This document shows positions 47,128-56,264 of a stretch of DNA of 64,000 bases, in pieces. Every line of letters starts with the position of its first letter. Within the stretch, counting starts at the first letter, position 1. The DNA comes from Parvibaculaceae bacterium PLY_AMNH_Bact1 (GTDB lineage Bacteria > Pseudomonadota > Alphaproteobacteria > Parvibaculales > Parvibaculaceae), in assembly GCA_032881465.1 (NCBI GenBank), contig CP126168.1, positions 2,790,001 through 2,854,000 on the forward strand, in the 5' to 3' direction. Both the position numbers and the translations under genes were made by a program. The notes beneath the pieces are model-generated. The model was given only the letters and a program-made list of their open reading frames with translations. It made no database searches and was not told where the DNA came from.

Positions 47128-47163
47128 GCGGCAGCCTCAGAACAATCTGTTCGAGGCTGCCGC
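47128..47163. terminator. long hairpin overlapping the end of regulator 3
   Basis: GCGGCAGCCTC (47128-47138) pairs with GAGGCTGCCGC (47153-47163), and inside it GAACA pairs with TGTTC over a 3-nt loop, with one bulged A. On the minus strand a T-rich TCTCTTTT follows shortly. It lies between autotransporter 2 and regulator 3 and includes the last eight codons of regulator 3. Confidence 0.7.
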
Positions 47164-48726
47164 AACAAGCACTTTCCTCACCACGGCTGCCTGATCAGGC
47201 GCATCGAGCTTGGCTTTCACATTAGCGAAGTGCGTGCGCACTGTTGTGATCGCCACATCCGTCGCCTCTGCATAGTCGGTGAGCGACATGCCTTCAGCAA
47301 AGGCAGCCGCCACAGCCGCTTCTCGCGGCGAGAGGTCATACCAGGCCTGTAACGACTCAATATCAATCGGCATCTTGTCCGGGTCCGCGATAATCCGAAG
47401 CAGCACAACCGGCGGTGCGCCTCGATCCTCGGGCAAGGCGGCAAGACGCTTGCACCGAATGAGCATCGTATCGCCTTCTTTGGTGGAGAGACGCAATGCC
47501 CGACCGTCATCAGTCTCGGCCGGAGAGAAGAGCGTATCCAATGCCTGTTGCAAAAGCTCCTCAGGACCATCGCTCGTGCCAACAAGTCGGCCGTTCTTTA
47601 GCTCCAAAGGGGATTTCTGATCGAGCACCAGTCTCGCTTGTTCATTCGACAGGAGGACATGTCGGCTGGCACTGAGCAAGACCATGGCATCGGCTGCCTG
47701 CGTGAACAGAAGCGAAAGCCAGTCCCGTTCCACCTGATCCTGAGTGACCAGCGCCCCGTGCTTCAGACGGCGCTGAATAAAGGGCCACACCCAATCTGGT
47801 CCCTGTACCCGCGCCCATTCAAACACCTGATCGATCCGGTCGGCCGTGTGGGGCTGGATATAGCTCTTAATATGCTCCTGATAAGCGTCGACAAGTTGAT
47901 CGGACTCTTCTCTTGTCATACTGAGCGGATTGCTCGTCCGACGCCGGACAAACTGACCGATTTTGGCAAGACAGGCCGAACTCTGGTTGGATAAGGGCGC
48001 GAGCTCCTGCCAGGTCTCAGGCAAGCCATCCCACTGATGAAAATTCACCTTGCCGCCAACGCCGCGCAGCTTCTCCGACAGCAAGATCGCATCATCGTAG
48101 AGAACATCATTCACATCGCCATGGATTTCGACAGGCGGCAGCCCACTCAAATCCGCCAATGCTGGTGACGCTAAGGGGTGCCGCGGATCTGCCCCCTGCA
48201 GATATTCAAACGCAAGCGTCATGATGAGCTCAACATCTGATGTCGTCTCGCGCGGACGAATATTGGCAACATAAGACCCGCCAGAGAATGTGAGGTCCAC
48301 GAGGGGACAGAGCGCAACAATTCCGGCAGGAAGGGGTTTGCCCTGATCCCGAAGTGAAAGCATCGCCGCAAAGGCAATGCCCGCCCCTGCTGTGTCCCCC
48401 ATAACAACAATCTTCGAAGGATCCTGACCCAGGCCTACAAGCGTTTCATAGGTCGCCACTATGTCTTCGATTGCCAGTGGGAACGGATGTTCTGGTGCCA
48501 ATCGGTAGTCGAGCAGAAGGACGCGCGCCCGAGCGTGGGTCGCAAGCCGCGACGCAATAACCTCATGCATCGGCCCTCGATTGAGCGCAAATGTGCCGCC
48601 ATAAACATAGAGAATAATACGAGAATCGGGCTTCGCGTCAGGCTGCATCACCCACAGACCGGAAACCGGCAAACCCTCAGCTTCAACCTTGACGGTTCCA
48701 AGCTCATCAATATCCGTTTTACTCAT
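47137..48726 (-). CDS. pseudo-hydrolase/LuxR regulator 3
   Basis: Third paralogue, 529 residues from ATG 48726 (a GTG directly before it is also in frame). The hydrolase part has DYRLAPEHPFPLAIEDIVATYETL. It shows YVYGGTF, MGDTAGAGIAF and LPETWQ, so again the oxyanion His, nucleophile Ser and catalytic His are replaced. The PAS-like part is AMVLLSASRHVLLSNEQARLVL, and the LuxR domain is LSPREAAVAAAFAEG to TTVRTHFANVKAKLDA. The terminator hairpin forms its last codons (AAASNRLF). Confidence 0.82.
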   Translation of the reverse strand: MSKTDIDELGTVKVEAEGLPVSGLWVMQPDAKPDSRIILYVYGGTFALNRGPMHEVIASRLATHARARVLLLDYRLAPEHPFPLAIEDIVATYETLVGLGQDPSKIVVMGDTAGAGIAFAAMLSLRDQGKPLPAGIVALCPLVDLTFSGGSYVANIRPRETTSDVELIMTLAFEYLQGADPRHPLASPALADLSGLPPVEIHGDVNDVLYDDAILLSEKLRGVGGKVNFHQWDGLPETWQELAPLSNQSSACLAKIGQFVRRRTSNPLSMTREESDQLVDAYQEHIKSYIQPHTADRIDQVFEWARVQGPDWVWPFIQRRLKHGALVTQDQVERDWLSLLFTQAADAMVLLSASRHVLLSNEQARLVLDQKSPLELKNGRLVGTSDGPEELLQQALDTLFSPAETDDGRALRLSTKEGDTMLIRCKRLAALPEDRGAPPVVLLRIIADPDKMPIDIESLQAWYDLSPREAAVAAAFAEGMSLTDYAEATDVAITTVRTHFANVKAKLDAPDQAAVVRKVLVAAASNRLF

Positions 48727-48779
48727 CACACGGCCCCCACCACTGATCGATATATCTAGGAAAAATCAACTTTCCGCAA

Positions 48780-48797
48780 CTCATCACTTTTGATGAG
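48780..48797. promoter_or_regulatory. candidate operator 3 between regulator 3 and autotransporter 3
   Basis: CTCATCACTTTTGATGAG has 7-bp arms (CTCATCA/TGATGAG) around CTTT. It shares TCATCACT..TGATGA with operator 1b. The centre is about 78 bp before the autotransporter 3 start and 62 bp before the regulator 3 start. Confidence 0.6.
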
Positions 48798-48866
48798 GTG
48801 CCGTGACTTATCCCCAGAAATACTCCGCCCCAACAAGTCATAGCGAGTCATCCAGGGGGTTGAGTG

Positions 48867-50804
48867 ATGGGTAAGGGGAAAACAGGATTAAAAGCAGCAT
48901 TAGGGCTAGCAGTTGCCGTAAGCAGCTTTGGGACTTTCGGGGTCCAACCTGCCGCAGCGGCACCCTCAGCTGGTTGCGCAGCGGCAAATGCGGGCGCATT
49001 CAATCTAAGCATCCCGATCGGCAATCCGCTCCAGTTTGGCGGCTCTGTCTCCCAGACCTTCGCCGCTGGGGATGTCATCACGGCTACGACAACAGGCGTA
49101 CCCACAGGAACCCAAGCCTTCTTCTCGCCGGGATCCTTATCAATCGTCAATGCAGCTTTCGCTGACGTAACAGGCTCTGCGACAATTCCATCCGCAGGCA
49201 CATTCACCCTGACCCGCACCCTCTCCGCAAATGTTTTGAACGGCGGCACCTTGACCTTCACCTGTACCCCCGGACCTATGGTCGGTGGTGGCGCTGGCGC
49301 AACCCCTAACGCGGACGCACAGGCGGACACAGCAACCAACGCCACCACGACCGCGGTCATTGTTGAGGACCGTGTTGTCGGCGGCATTCTGGACGATGTT
49401 ATCACAACCAATCCTGAGCTACGGGACCCTGGCCAGGCAGAGGTCGAAGAGCGCCGCAAGCTTATTGCAGAATGGGTAGACCTCAGAGAAGAACGGAACA
49501 GCCTAGAACGGGAAACCGAAGAGCTTGTGGAGAGACAAGAAGCTCTCAAGGGGGCCTTAGAGCGAGACAGAGAAAACCTTGAGAAAGAGGAAGACCCAGA
49601 CACCCGTGATCCGATTGCAGGCGCCACTGAAGGTTCTGGATGGCTTACATTACTTTCCCCAATCAACATCGGTGCAGCCACACCTTACAACCTGCAAAGA
49701 GCGATTGAGCGCGAAGAAAAGGACCTCAAAGAAATCAGTGCTCAGATTGAAGCTAAAAGGGCGCGTCTCGCTGAAATTGAGGCGCGACAAGACGCCATCA
49801 ATGGCCAAGTCGATAATTTGCCTCGTGACCCAGGCAACCCAAATGATCGATACGACCCAGATCTGGACCTTGAAGATCTCGGCAGCGGCGACGGGGAGAG
49901 CATCCTCTTTGTTGGCCGTGATCCCTTCGCCCGGGCCTTGATGCGCTATCGCGGCTTCCGTCTGGATGTGGCAGACACAGGCGAAGGCTTTAACGACACC
50001 GTAAAGCCCCTCTCATTCACCCGTACACTTTCATCTACAGTCGTGGGCTGGGTCCGCGCCGTCTATACAGACTATGAGCAGGACGACGCCTCACAGCAGG
50101 AAGGCGACACCATTCTTGTCGCACTCGGCGCCCATAAGGACTTCAGCGAAGCACTCCGCCTCGGCCTCATGGCCACCGCCACCTGGGGTGACGTCGCCTC
50201 ACCGGTGAACAATCTCGACATTGACACGACCGGCTACTCGCTGGGCGCCTATGGCCGCTACAAGTGGGGCGCCATTGATGTAAACGCATCCACCCGCATT
50301 GGCCTCACCGACAATGACATCGCCGTCAGTGGCACCACAGGCTCCTATGACACACGCCTTGCCTCCGCCACCCTCGGCATCTCCGGCCAGGAACAACTCG
50401 CCGACAATGTCTGGATGCGCCCTGCCGTGTCTGTGACAGGCACCTGGGTGAACCGGGAGGACTACCAAAACTCCGCGGGCACCAACATTGGCGGCAACAC
50501 CACCTGGTCCGGCAATGTGACCGCAGGCCCAACAATTGGCACGAGCCTTACACCACCATCGGGCTTCAAGCGCTTGGAGCCCGCCATCGGCCTGCAGGCG
50601 ACCTACACCTTCTCCGATCAAGACACGCAAGCCGGGACAGTGGCGACAAGCGAAGATGATTATCTGTCTCTCTCCCTTTCGCCACAGCTCTCCATGGAGT
50701 TCAACAATGGCGCGAGCGTAGACGTCTTCGGCTCCTACTTCGGGATTGGCGCAGACCTCGACGGTTGGTCCGTCGGGGGGACGCTCTCTATTCCTCTAAA
50801 CTAG
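48867..50804 (+). CDS. autotransporter 3 (N-terminal domain, coiled coil, beta-barrel)
   Basis: A 645-residue paralogue. The signal peptide ends near QPAAAA. The N-terminal domain starts SAGCAAANAGAFNLS and ends LTFTCTP, more diverged than in copies 1 and 2. The linker reads QADTATNATTTAVIVEDRVV. Its coiled coil (about 190-325; RETEELVERQEALKGALERD and IEREEKDLKEISAQIEAKRA) differs in sequence and length. The barrel again matches the others and ends LSIPLN. ATG 48867 follows AGGGGGTTGA; the preceding GTG is an alternative. It ends 3 bp from the convergent DoxX stop. Confidence 0.82.
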   Translation: MGKGKTGLKAALGLAVAVSSFGTFGVQPAAAAPSAGCAAANAGAFNLSIPIGNPLQFGGSVSQTFAAGDVITATTTGVPTGTQAFFSPGSLSIVNAAFADVTGSATIPSAGTFTLTRTLSANVLNGGTLTFTCTPGPMVGGGAGATPNADAQADTATNATTTAVIVEDRVVGGILDDVITTNPELRDPGQAEVEERRKLIAEWVDLREERNSLERETEELVERQEALKGALERDRENLEKEEDPDTRDPIAGATEGSGWLTLLSPINIGAATPYNLQRAIEREEKDLKEISAQIEAKRARLAEIEARQDAINGQVDNLPRDPGNPNDRYDPDLDLEDLGSGDGESILFVGRDPFARALMRYRGFRLDVADTGEGFNDTVKPLSFTRTLSSTVVGWVRAVYTDYEQDDASQQEGDTILVALGAHKDFSEALRLGLMATATWGDVASPVNNLDIDTTGYSLGAYGRYKWGAIDVNASTRIGLTDNDIAVSGTTGSYDTRLASATLGISGQEQLADNVWMRPAVSVTGTWVNREDYQNSAGTNIGGNTTWSGNVTAGPTIGTSLTPPSGFKRLEPAIGLQATYTFSDQDTQAGTVATSEDDYLSLSLSPQLSMEFNNGASVDVFGSYFGIGADLDGWSVGGTLSIPLN

Positions 50805-50807
50805 AGC

Positions 50808-51239
50808 CTAGGCGTCTGCCTGTGCATCCGACTGCTTAAGTCCCTGGAGACTTATCGCTCTCCAGGGGCTGGCGCCCGCCAGCACCAGAAGCCCTGCCAG
50901 AATGCCGAGGTTTTTGAAGAAGTTCTGTGTCTCGTGCTGCGCTTCAATGCCGGAAAAATTCCAGAAATCGTGCAGCATCAGGTTGATCACCAGGATGTAA
51001 AGCGCGAACCCCAGCGATGTGAGCAGCACATAGCGGTTCGCGAAGAACAGCAGCGCACCGACCACATTGGCAATCCCTGCCACGATCAACAGCAATTCTG
51101 GAGCTGGCACCCCATGTCGCGCCATTAGCTCCAACTGCTGACCAGGAACCAGAAACTTGGCCATACCGGGCCCAAAGAAATAGAGCGCCAGAAGCCACCT
51201 TCCGGCGCCGATGAGAAATGGGGAAGTAGCTTGTTGCAT
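50808..51239 (-). CDS. DoxX family membrane protein
   Basis: A 143-residue protein with four hydrophobic segments, starting MQQATSPFLIGAGRWLLALYFFGPGMAKF, which is the DoxX N-terminal pattern. It is a second, separate DoxX gene, not part of the bufferin operon. ATG 51239 is preferred since MQQATS begins the first helix; the frame to 51296 adds a non-conserved stretch. Function unknown. Confidence 0.82.
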   Translation of the reverse strand: MQQATSPFLIGAGRWLLALYFFGPGMAKFLVPGQQLELMARHGVPAPELLLIVAGIANVVGALLFFANRYVLLTSLGFALYILVINLMLHDFWNFSGIEAQHETQNFFKNLGILAGLLVLAGASPWRAISLQGLKQSDAQADA

Positions 51240-51416
51240 GAGACAGGCACCCTTAAGAGAAAAGAAGGCGCTCTGGTAGAGCAGTTTCAGCACCAAAACC
51301 AGTCAATTCATCGGGATTTCAGGGCTGAGAACCATAAAACCCCAGCCTGTCCCTCCGACAAGGTCCGCAAACAGGCAGCCCCCATATACATTCAGCTCTC
51401 TGTTCAAACCTGAACA

Positions 51417-51506
51417 AGAGCGTTTCCGATTTGGCACAGCCAGAACAAGCCACAAAACGCGCAAAACTGGCGTGTTTTGTGGTTCCGCTTGATCGGACAA
51501 CGCTCT
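51417..51506. repeat. 90-bp nested inverted repeat
   Basis: Outer arms AGAGCGTTTCCGA (51417-51429) and TCGGACAACGCTCT (51493-51506) match with one gap. Inner arms CCACAAAACGCG (51450-51461) and CGTGTTTTGTGG (51471-51482) match 11 of 12. The whole can fold as one long hairpin. It resembles a small palindromic repeat element or structured RNA, located 90 bp before the fadB-like gene. The rest of the 355-bp gap holds no gene. Confidence 0.55.
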
Positions 51507-51594
51507 GGCGCTCCAGCGGATTCTAGGTAAAATCCCCCCAAAATATCGAGACAACAATCGAGACAATAAACGCGATAACAACCGGGAGGCTTCC

Positions 51595-53682
51595 ATGGCC
51601 GCGATTAATGACGTCGCTGATCTTTCAAATGAAGGCGACATTGCCGTTCTCACCCTCAATTCACCTCCAGTGAATGCGCTGTCTGCCGGGGTGCGTGAAG
51701 GCATCCACACAGGCATCGAAAAAGCGATTGCTGATGATAGCGTCAAAGCCATCGTATTGATCTGCGAGGGCCGCACCTTCATTGCAGGCGCCGACATCAC
51801 AGAGTTCGGCAAGGCTCCTAAAGGCCCTAGCCTTTTTGAAGCGCAGAAGATGATCGAAGATGCGCCAAAGCCAGTTGTTGCGGCCATTCACGGCACGGCG
51901 CTCGGCGGCGGCCTGGAAGTGGCGCTGACCTGTCACTATCGCGTCGCGGTTCCTTCAGCCAGATGCGGCCTGCCGGAAGTAAATCTCGGCCTCCTGCCAG
52001 GTGCCGGTGGCACCCAGCGCCTGCCGCGTATTGTAGGCCCTGAAAAAGCCGTTGAGATGGTCACATCCGGCGTGCCGATGCCTGCCAAGCAGTGTGCAGA
52101 AGTCGGCCTTGTCGACGAGCTTGCCGGTGAAGACAGCCTTCGCGCTGACGCCATCGCGTTCGCTAGCAAGATTGTTGCAGAAGGTCGCCCGCTCAAGAAA
52201 GTGCGCGACTCAAACGAAAAAGTGGAAGCAGCCCGCGGCAAACCGGAAATCTTCGACAACATTCGCAAAGCCATTGCACGCAAGACACGCGGTTTCTTGG
52301 CGCCCGAATATAACATCCAGTGTATTGAAGCTGCCGTGAACCTGCCCTTCGATGAAGGCATCAAGGTTGAGCAGAAGCTCTTCGGCGAACTCATCACCGG
52401 CCCACAGTCTGCAGCCCAGCGCCATGTGTTCTTCGCAGAGCGTCAGGTCTGGAAGATCCCGGGCATTGCCAAAGACATTGAGCAGATCCCTGTGAAGAAG
52501 GTCGGCATCATCGGGGCTGGCACCATGGGCGGCGGCATCTCCATGAACTTCGCCAATGCAGGCATTGAAGTGGTGATCGTCGAACGCGATCAGGCGCCAC
52601 TCGATAAGGGCCTCGGCGTCATCCGCAAGAACTATGAGCGGACAGCAAGCAAAGGCCGCATCACGGCGGACGATGTAGAAACCCGCATGGGTCTCCTCTC
52701 CGGTGACACCGACATGAAGGCACTTGCCGATTGTGACCTCATCATCGAAGCGGTGTTTGAGAACATGGATGTGAAGCAGGACATCTTCAAACAGCTTGAT
52801 GAAATCTGTAAACCCGGCGCAATCCTGGCGACCAACACGTCAGCTCTCAACATTGATGAGATTGCAAGCGTGACGAAGCGTCCGGAAGCCGTCATCGGCC
52901 TGCACTTCTTCTCCCCGGCAAACGTCATGCGCCTGCTGGAAGTCGTGCGTGCAGACAAAACCTCTGACGCAGTCATTGCAACGTCAATGGCGATTGCTAA
53001 GAAGATCGGCAAGATCGCTGCGCTCGTTGGTGTCTGCCCGGGCTTTGTCGGCAACCGCATCCTGGCTCAGCGCCAGCGCGAAGCCAATAAGCTCATCATG
53101 GAAGGCGCCATGCCGTGGGATGTCGACCGTGTCCTCTTCGACTTCGGTCTGCCCATGGGCCCATTTGCCATGTCTGACTTGGCAGGTCTGGATCTTGGCT
53201 GGCGGAAAGAAACGTCGAACCCCGATGGCGTACTTCGCGACCGTCTCGTGGAACTGGAACGCCGCGGTCAGAAGACCGGCAAGGGCTTCTACGACTATGA
53301 TGAGAACCGCCAGGCGACCCCGTCTAAGGAAGTCGAAGACATCATCATCGAGTTCTCTGAGAAGACCCAGCACACACGCAGGGACGTCACGGACGATGAG
53401 ATCCTGGAACGTTGCGTCTATCCCATGATCAATGAGGGCTTCAAAATCCTCGAAGAAGGCAAAGCGATCCGCGCCAGCGACATCGACATTGTCTGGATCA
53501 ATGGCTATGGCTGGCCTGTCTATCGGGGTGGCCCCATGTTCTATGGCCAACAGATCGGCCTCGACAAAGTGCTCGCCAAAATGCAGGAGTTTGAAAAAGC
53601 CCACGGGCCGGAATTCAAACCATCCGCGCTTCTCGAACGCATGGTCTCCGAAGGCAAAAGCTACGCAGAGATGGGTTTCTAA
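51595..53682 (+). CDS. fused enoyl-CoA hydratase/3-hydroxyacyl-CoA dehydrogenase
   Basis: A 695-residue bifunctional beta-oxidation enzyme of the FadB/FadJ/peroxisomal type. The N-terminal crotonase domain has [12 protein letters not shown] and [20 protein letters not shown], with the Glu of [19 protein letters not shown]. The NAD site is [22 protein letters not shown] near 300. [16 protein letters not shown] carries the dehydrogenase His region, and two C-terminal helical domains follow. It hydrates enoyl-CoA and oxidises the product. The partner thiolase is not adjacent. GGGAGG lies ahead of ATG 51595. Confidence 0.95.
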   Translation: MAAINDVADLSNEGDIAVLTLNSPPVNALSAGVREGIHTGIEKAIADDSVKAIVLICEGRTFIAGADITEFGKAPKGPSLFEAQKMIEDAPKPVVAAIHGTALGGGLEVALTCHYRVAVPSARCGLPEVNLGLLPGAGGTQRLPRIVGPEKAVEMVTSGVPMPAKQCAEVGLVDELAGEDSLRADAIAFASKIVAEGRPLKKVRDSNEKVEAARGKPEIFDNIRKAIARKTRGFLAPEYNIQCIEAAVNLPFDEGIKVEQKLFGELITGPQSAAQRHVFFAERQVWKIPGIAKDIEQIPVKKVGIIGAGTMGGGISMNFANAGIEVVIVERDQAPLDKGLGVIRKNYERTASKGRITADDVETRMGLLSGDTDMKALADCDLIIEAVFENMDVKQDIFKQLDEICKPGAILATNTSALNIDEIASVTKRPEAVIGLHFFSPANVMRLLEVVRADKTSDAVIATSMAIAKKIGKIAALVGVCPGFVGNRILAQRQREANKLIMEGAMPWDVDRVLFDFGLPMGPFAMSDLAGLDLGWRKETSNPDGVLRDRLVELERRGQKTGKGFYDYDENRQATPSKEVEDIIIEFSEKTQHTRRDVTDDEILERCVYPMINEGFKILEEGKAIRASDIDIVWINGYGWPVYRGGPMFYGQQIGLDKVLAKMQEFEKAHGPEFKPSALLERMVSEGKSYAEMGF

Positions 53683-53721
53683 GAAGGCGCTTCGCGTTTC
53701 ATGAGTTTCATAAGAGCGCCA

Positions 53722-53749
53722 AAAAACGCGTAATCTTAGCGCGATTTTT
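53722..53749 (+). terminator. possible first terminator of the fadB-like gene
   Basis: AAAAACGCG pairs with CGCG-A-TTTTT across an 8-9 nt loop, 40 bp after the stop. It is weaker than the next hairpin and could work in either direction. Confidence 0.5.
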
Positions 53750-53796
53750 AGCACTGATGAACGCGACACGCCGTACCACATCGCTGACGAAATCAG

Positions 53797-53824
53797 GGCG
53801 CTTGGGAAACCAGGCGCCTTTTTT
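53797..53824 (+). terminator. intrinsic terminator after the fadB-like gene
   Basis: GGCGCTTGG and CCAGGCGCC pair (one G-T) over a GAAA tetraloop and lead into TTTTTT. It closes the fadB-like transcript before the KAP gene. Confidence 0.88.
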
Positions 53825-53917
53825 GTTTGGCGCGTCCAGAAATCAAACTTGTTGATGAATGTAGTGAATGTATGAAATTGTTGTTTCGCCAATCCACCAT
53901 CAGCCTCCGAAAGTCCT

Positions 53918-56221
53918 ATGGAATTTTCACCAGATGCCGCAAAGCGAAACCCATTTGAGGATAAATACCGCACGTCACCCGTCTCAAGAAGGTTGGCAAG
54001 AATTATCGGTTTCGCGCAACGGAAACCCAACATGGTCATCGGTGTCAACGGTGAGTGGGGCTCTGGGAAATCAACAACAATAAACTTCGCAATCACCTAC
54101 CTTCTGGCTCGCGAAAAATACAAACTGGGTAGCGATAACGATAATGACGACGAAAGAGCGCTCACAAAGCTCCTTCAAGAGAATGATCTGTCAGATGCAA
54201 AGTTGGATGGGCTGGAAGATTTTCTAGCGTCCTACGAGAGCGATGAACACAGAGTGCAAGATGGCGGAACTATCATAGTTCGTTACAATCCTTGGCTTGT
54301 TTCAGGGAGCGAAGCATTAGTCTCAGACTACTTCCGCGTTTTGGGCGAAACTGTTTCGAAACACGCCCCCAGCAATCTAGCTCAGGAAATCAAACAGGTT
54401 ACTTCTGAATTTGCCAACGCTTTAGAAAAAGTGACTGCAGCGGGGAAAGGAGCTCTTTGGCTAGGAGCGATAGCGGCTGATCTGGGTTTAACAGGCGGCA
54501 TTGCGAGCGCAACACTTGGCTCTTTGTCTTTGGGTCTCAACAAAACAAACAAAGCAGCGAAAGATCTGCGACAAAGCCTAGAAAGTGTGGCCAAAAACGA
54601 AAGTCTACAGTCCACAAAAGACAAACTAGTCACCACATTCGAGAACTTAGACCATCGGCTTCTAGTCGTAATGGACGATATAGATCGCCTAGAGAACGAA
54701 GAGATCAAACCTTTTCTTTCCATGGTCAAAGCTGTCGGGAACATTCCAAACGTTACCTATCTTCTTGGCTATGACAGAGGGCACGTCCAAGCTGCTTTAA
54801 CAGAAGGTAAAGTAGAAAACGGTCATCACGCCACGTTTCTTGAAAAAATTGTACAGATAAATATCGACCTTCCAAATGCAGACCCAAAGCTACTGTTTCG
54901 GGATATTCAAATTGGATTAGAGGAGATCATTCAACGAAAGCTCACAGAAGATGAAAAGGAAGACATGTTAGACGACTATCTCTTCACGAGCACTTTTTTG
55001 GAACGGCCGCGCGATGTACAAAAAGTCCTGAATGCGGTGCGGGTAGTCAGAGCGTCCACTGGCTCAGAATTGCTTATTTCGGATGTGCTTCGCATGGAGT
55101 TCATCCGCATGAAGGAACCAGAGGCATTCGAGTATCTATTGCAGAACGACTATCTACTCAACATCTACAACGCTCAGCATCTTGTGCCAACCCCAAGCCC
55201 AGAAGAAGCGATTGAGAAAATAGTAAACCGAGTTTCTACCGAACGGACTCATGATACAAAAAGGCTTCTCGGCAAAACCTTTCCTGAGCTTGAATTAGTC
55301 GACGCTTTGCTCTCACCAAAACAATACCCCGCATCGCATGGGTGGCCCCTTTCGCATGGAGAGGGGTGGGCCGGTTACAAAAACCTTTTCCCACACGAAG
55401 ACACTCTTCGCCAAGAAATTTGGCTTCATTTAGAAGAGATCAGCAGCGATTTTGAGAAATGCATAACCCTTCTTGAAGGATTGACTCATCTCCCCAGAAC
55501 GGATCACGGAACCATGTTTGGTTCAATGATGGAAGATGCTCCTCGTTTCATCTCTGGCAAGTCAAACTCACCTTCTGGTCTGCTTAAGGCAGTCTTTTGC
55601 ATAGAAGATATTTTCTGGCAAAGTGGCCTAAGAAGCTTCGAAAGATCTCGGACAACAACATTAGTTCATCTTTTGAAAGAGATTGACAAGAAAGACAGAG
55701 CAACTGTTTTGCTGGAATCTGTAGAGGATAAACGATCACTCCTGGGGCCTCATGGTCTAATGCTTGGCCGCCTCGGCCAGAACCAAAATTTTCCGAAAGA
55801 GATCAGAGAAAGAGACAAACCGGTACCAATCATCGATGATGAGGCGTTTTCAGCATACAAAGAAAACGTACTAGAAAGAGTAAAACAAGCATCCAACAGC
55901 GAACTAGATGTTGCGTTGGAGGCCGCAGACTTGTTGCTGATGCTCGCGGCATCTAACTCAAAGTCAGATGCTAAACGACTGGCGCAAAGCCTTCTGTCCG
56001 ATGAGGATACGCTTCGCATCGGCATACTTCGCCGCCTGGTAAATCCAGTTAGCTCCAGCGTAGGCAACTACTATGAGAGACTCGAGAACATTGACCCCGA
56101 CATCTATCCACTCGAAAAACTCACAAAACACGCCCACAAAGCCCTCTTAACGCCACTGTCACGTGATCAAGAGTTAGTCATTTCAGGCTTCCTAAACGGG
56201 ACCAAAGATTCGGACTCATAG
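53918..56221 (+). CDS. KAP-family P-loop NTPase
   Basis: A 767-residue KAP NTPase. Walker A is NGEWGSGKST (44-53), then YNPWLVSGSEALVSDYF, a hydrophobic insert (GALWLGAIAADLGLTGGIAS) as found between the Walker motifs of this family, and Walker B LLVVMDDIDRLENEE. YLLGYDRGHVQAAL and LERPRDVQKVLNAV follow. The helical C-terminal half is of unknown function. Some KAP proteins act in phage exclusion; others have unknown roles. The gene is visibly AT-richer than its neighbours, which suggests transfer. No ribosome site is clear. Confidence 0.88.
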   Translation: MEFSPDAAKRNPFEDKYRTSPVSRRLARIIGFAQRKPNMVIGVNGEWGSGKSTTINFAITYLLAREKYKLGSDNDNDDERALTKLLQENDLSDAKLDGLEDFLASYESDEHRVQDGGTIIVRYNPWLVSGSEALVSDYFRVLGETVSKHAPSNLAQEIKQVTSEFANALEKVTAAGKGALWLGAIAADLGLTGGIASATLGSLSLGLNKTNKAAKDLRQSLESVAKNESLQSTKDKLVTTFENLDHRLLVVMDDIDRLENEEIKPFLSMVKAVGNIPNVTYLLGYDRGHVQAALTEGKVENGHHATFLEKIVQINIDLPNADPKLLFRDIQIGLEEIIQRKLTEDEKEDMLDDYLFTSTFLERPRDVQKVLNAVRVVRASTGSELLISDVLRMEFIRMKEPEAFEYLLQNDYLLNIYNAQHLVPTPSPEEAIEKIVNRVSTERTHDTKRLLGKTFPELELVDALLSPKQYPASHGWPLSHGEGWAGYKNLFPHEDTLRQEIWLHLEEISSDFEKCITLLEGLTHLPRTDHGTMFGSMMEDAPRFISGKSNSPSGLLKAVFCIEDIFWQSGLRSFERSRTTTLVHLLKEIDKKDRATVLLESVEDKRSLLGPHGLMLGRLGQNQNFPKEIRERDKPVPIIDDEAFSAYKENVLERVKQASNSELDVALEAADLLLMLAASNSKSDAKRLAQSLLSDEDTLRIGILRRLVNPVSSSVGNYYERLENIDPDIYPLEKLTKHAHKALLTPLSRDQELVISGFLNGTKDSDS

Positions 56222-56264
56222 ATAGCGATAGCTAGCTGCCCATCTGTTCTCTTTAGATCCTTCC

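Noticed and set aside
39969-48726. Three active esterases or lipases
   Set aside because: The nucleophile Ser, the catalytic His and the HGGG motif are all replaced in each copy, and a LuxR DNA-binding domain is attached.
50842-50867. CCCTGGAGA/TCTCCAGGG hairpin after autotransporter 3 as a terminator
   Set aside because: The stem is good but no T-run follows on either strand, and it lies inside the DoxX coding region.
52984-54096. 370-codon minus-strand open frame across the fadB-like gene end and KAP start
   Set aside because: It runs antisense to two clear genes and across a terminator; no family resemblance.
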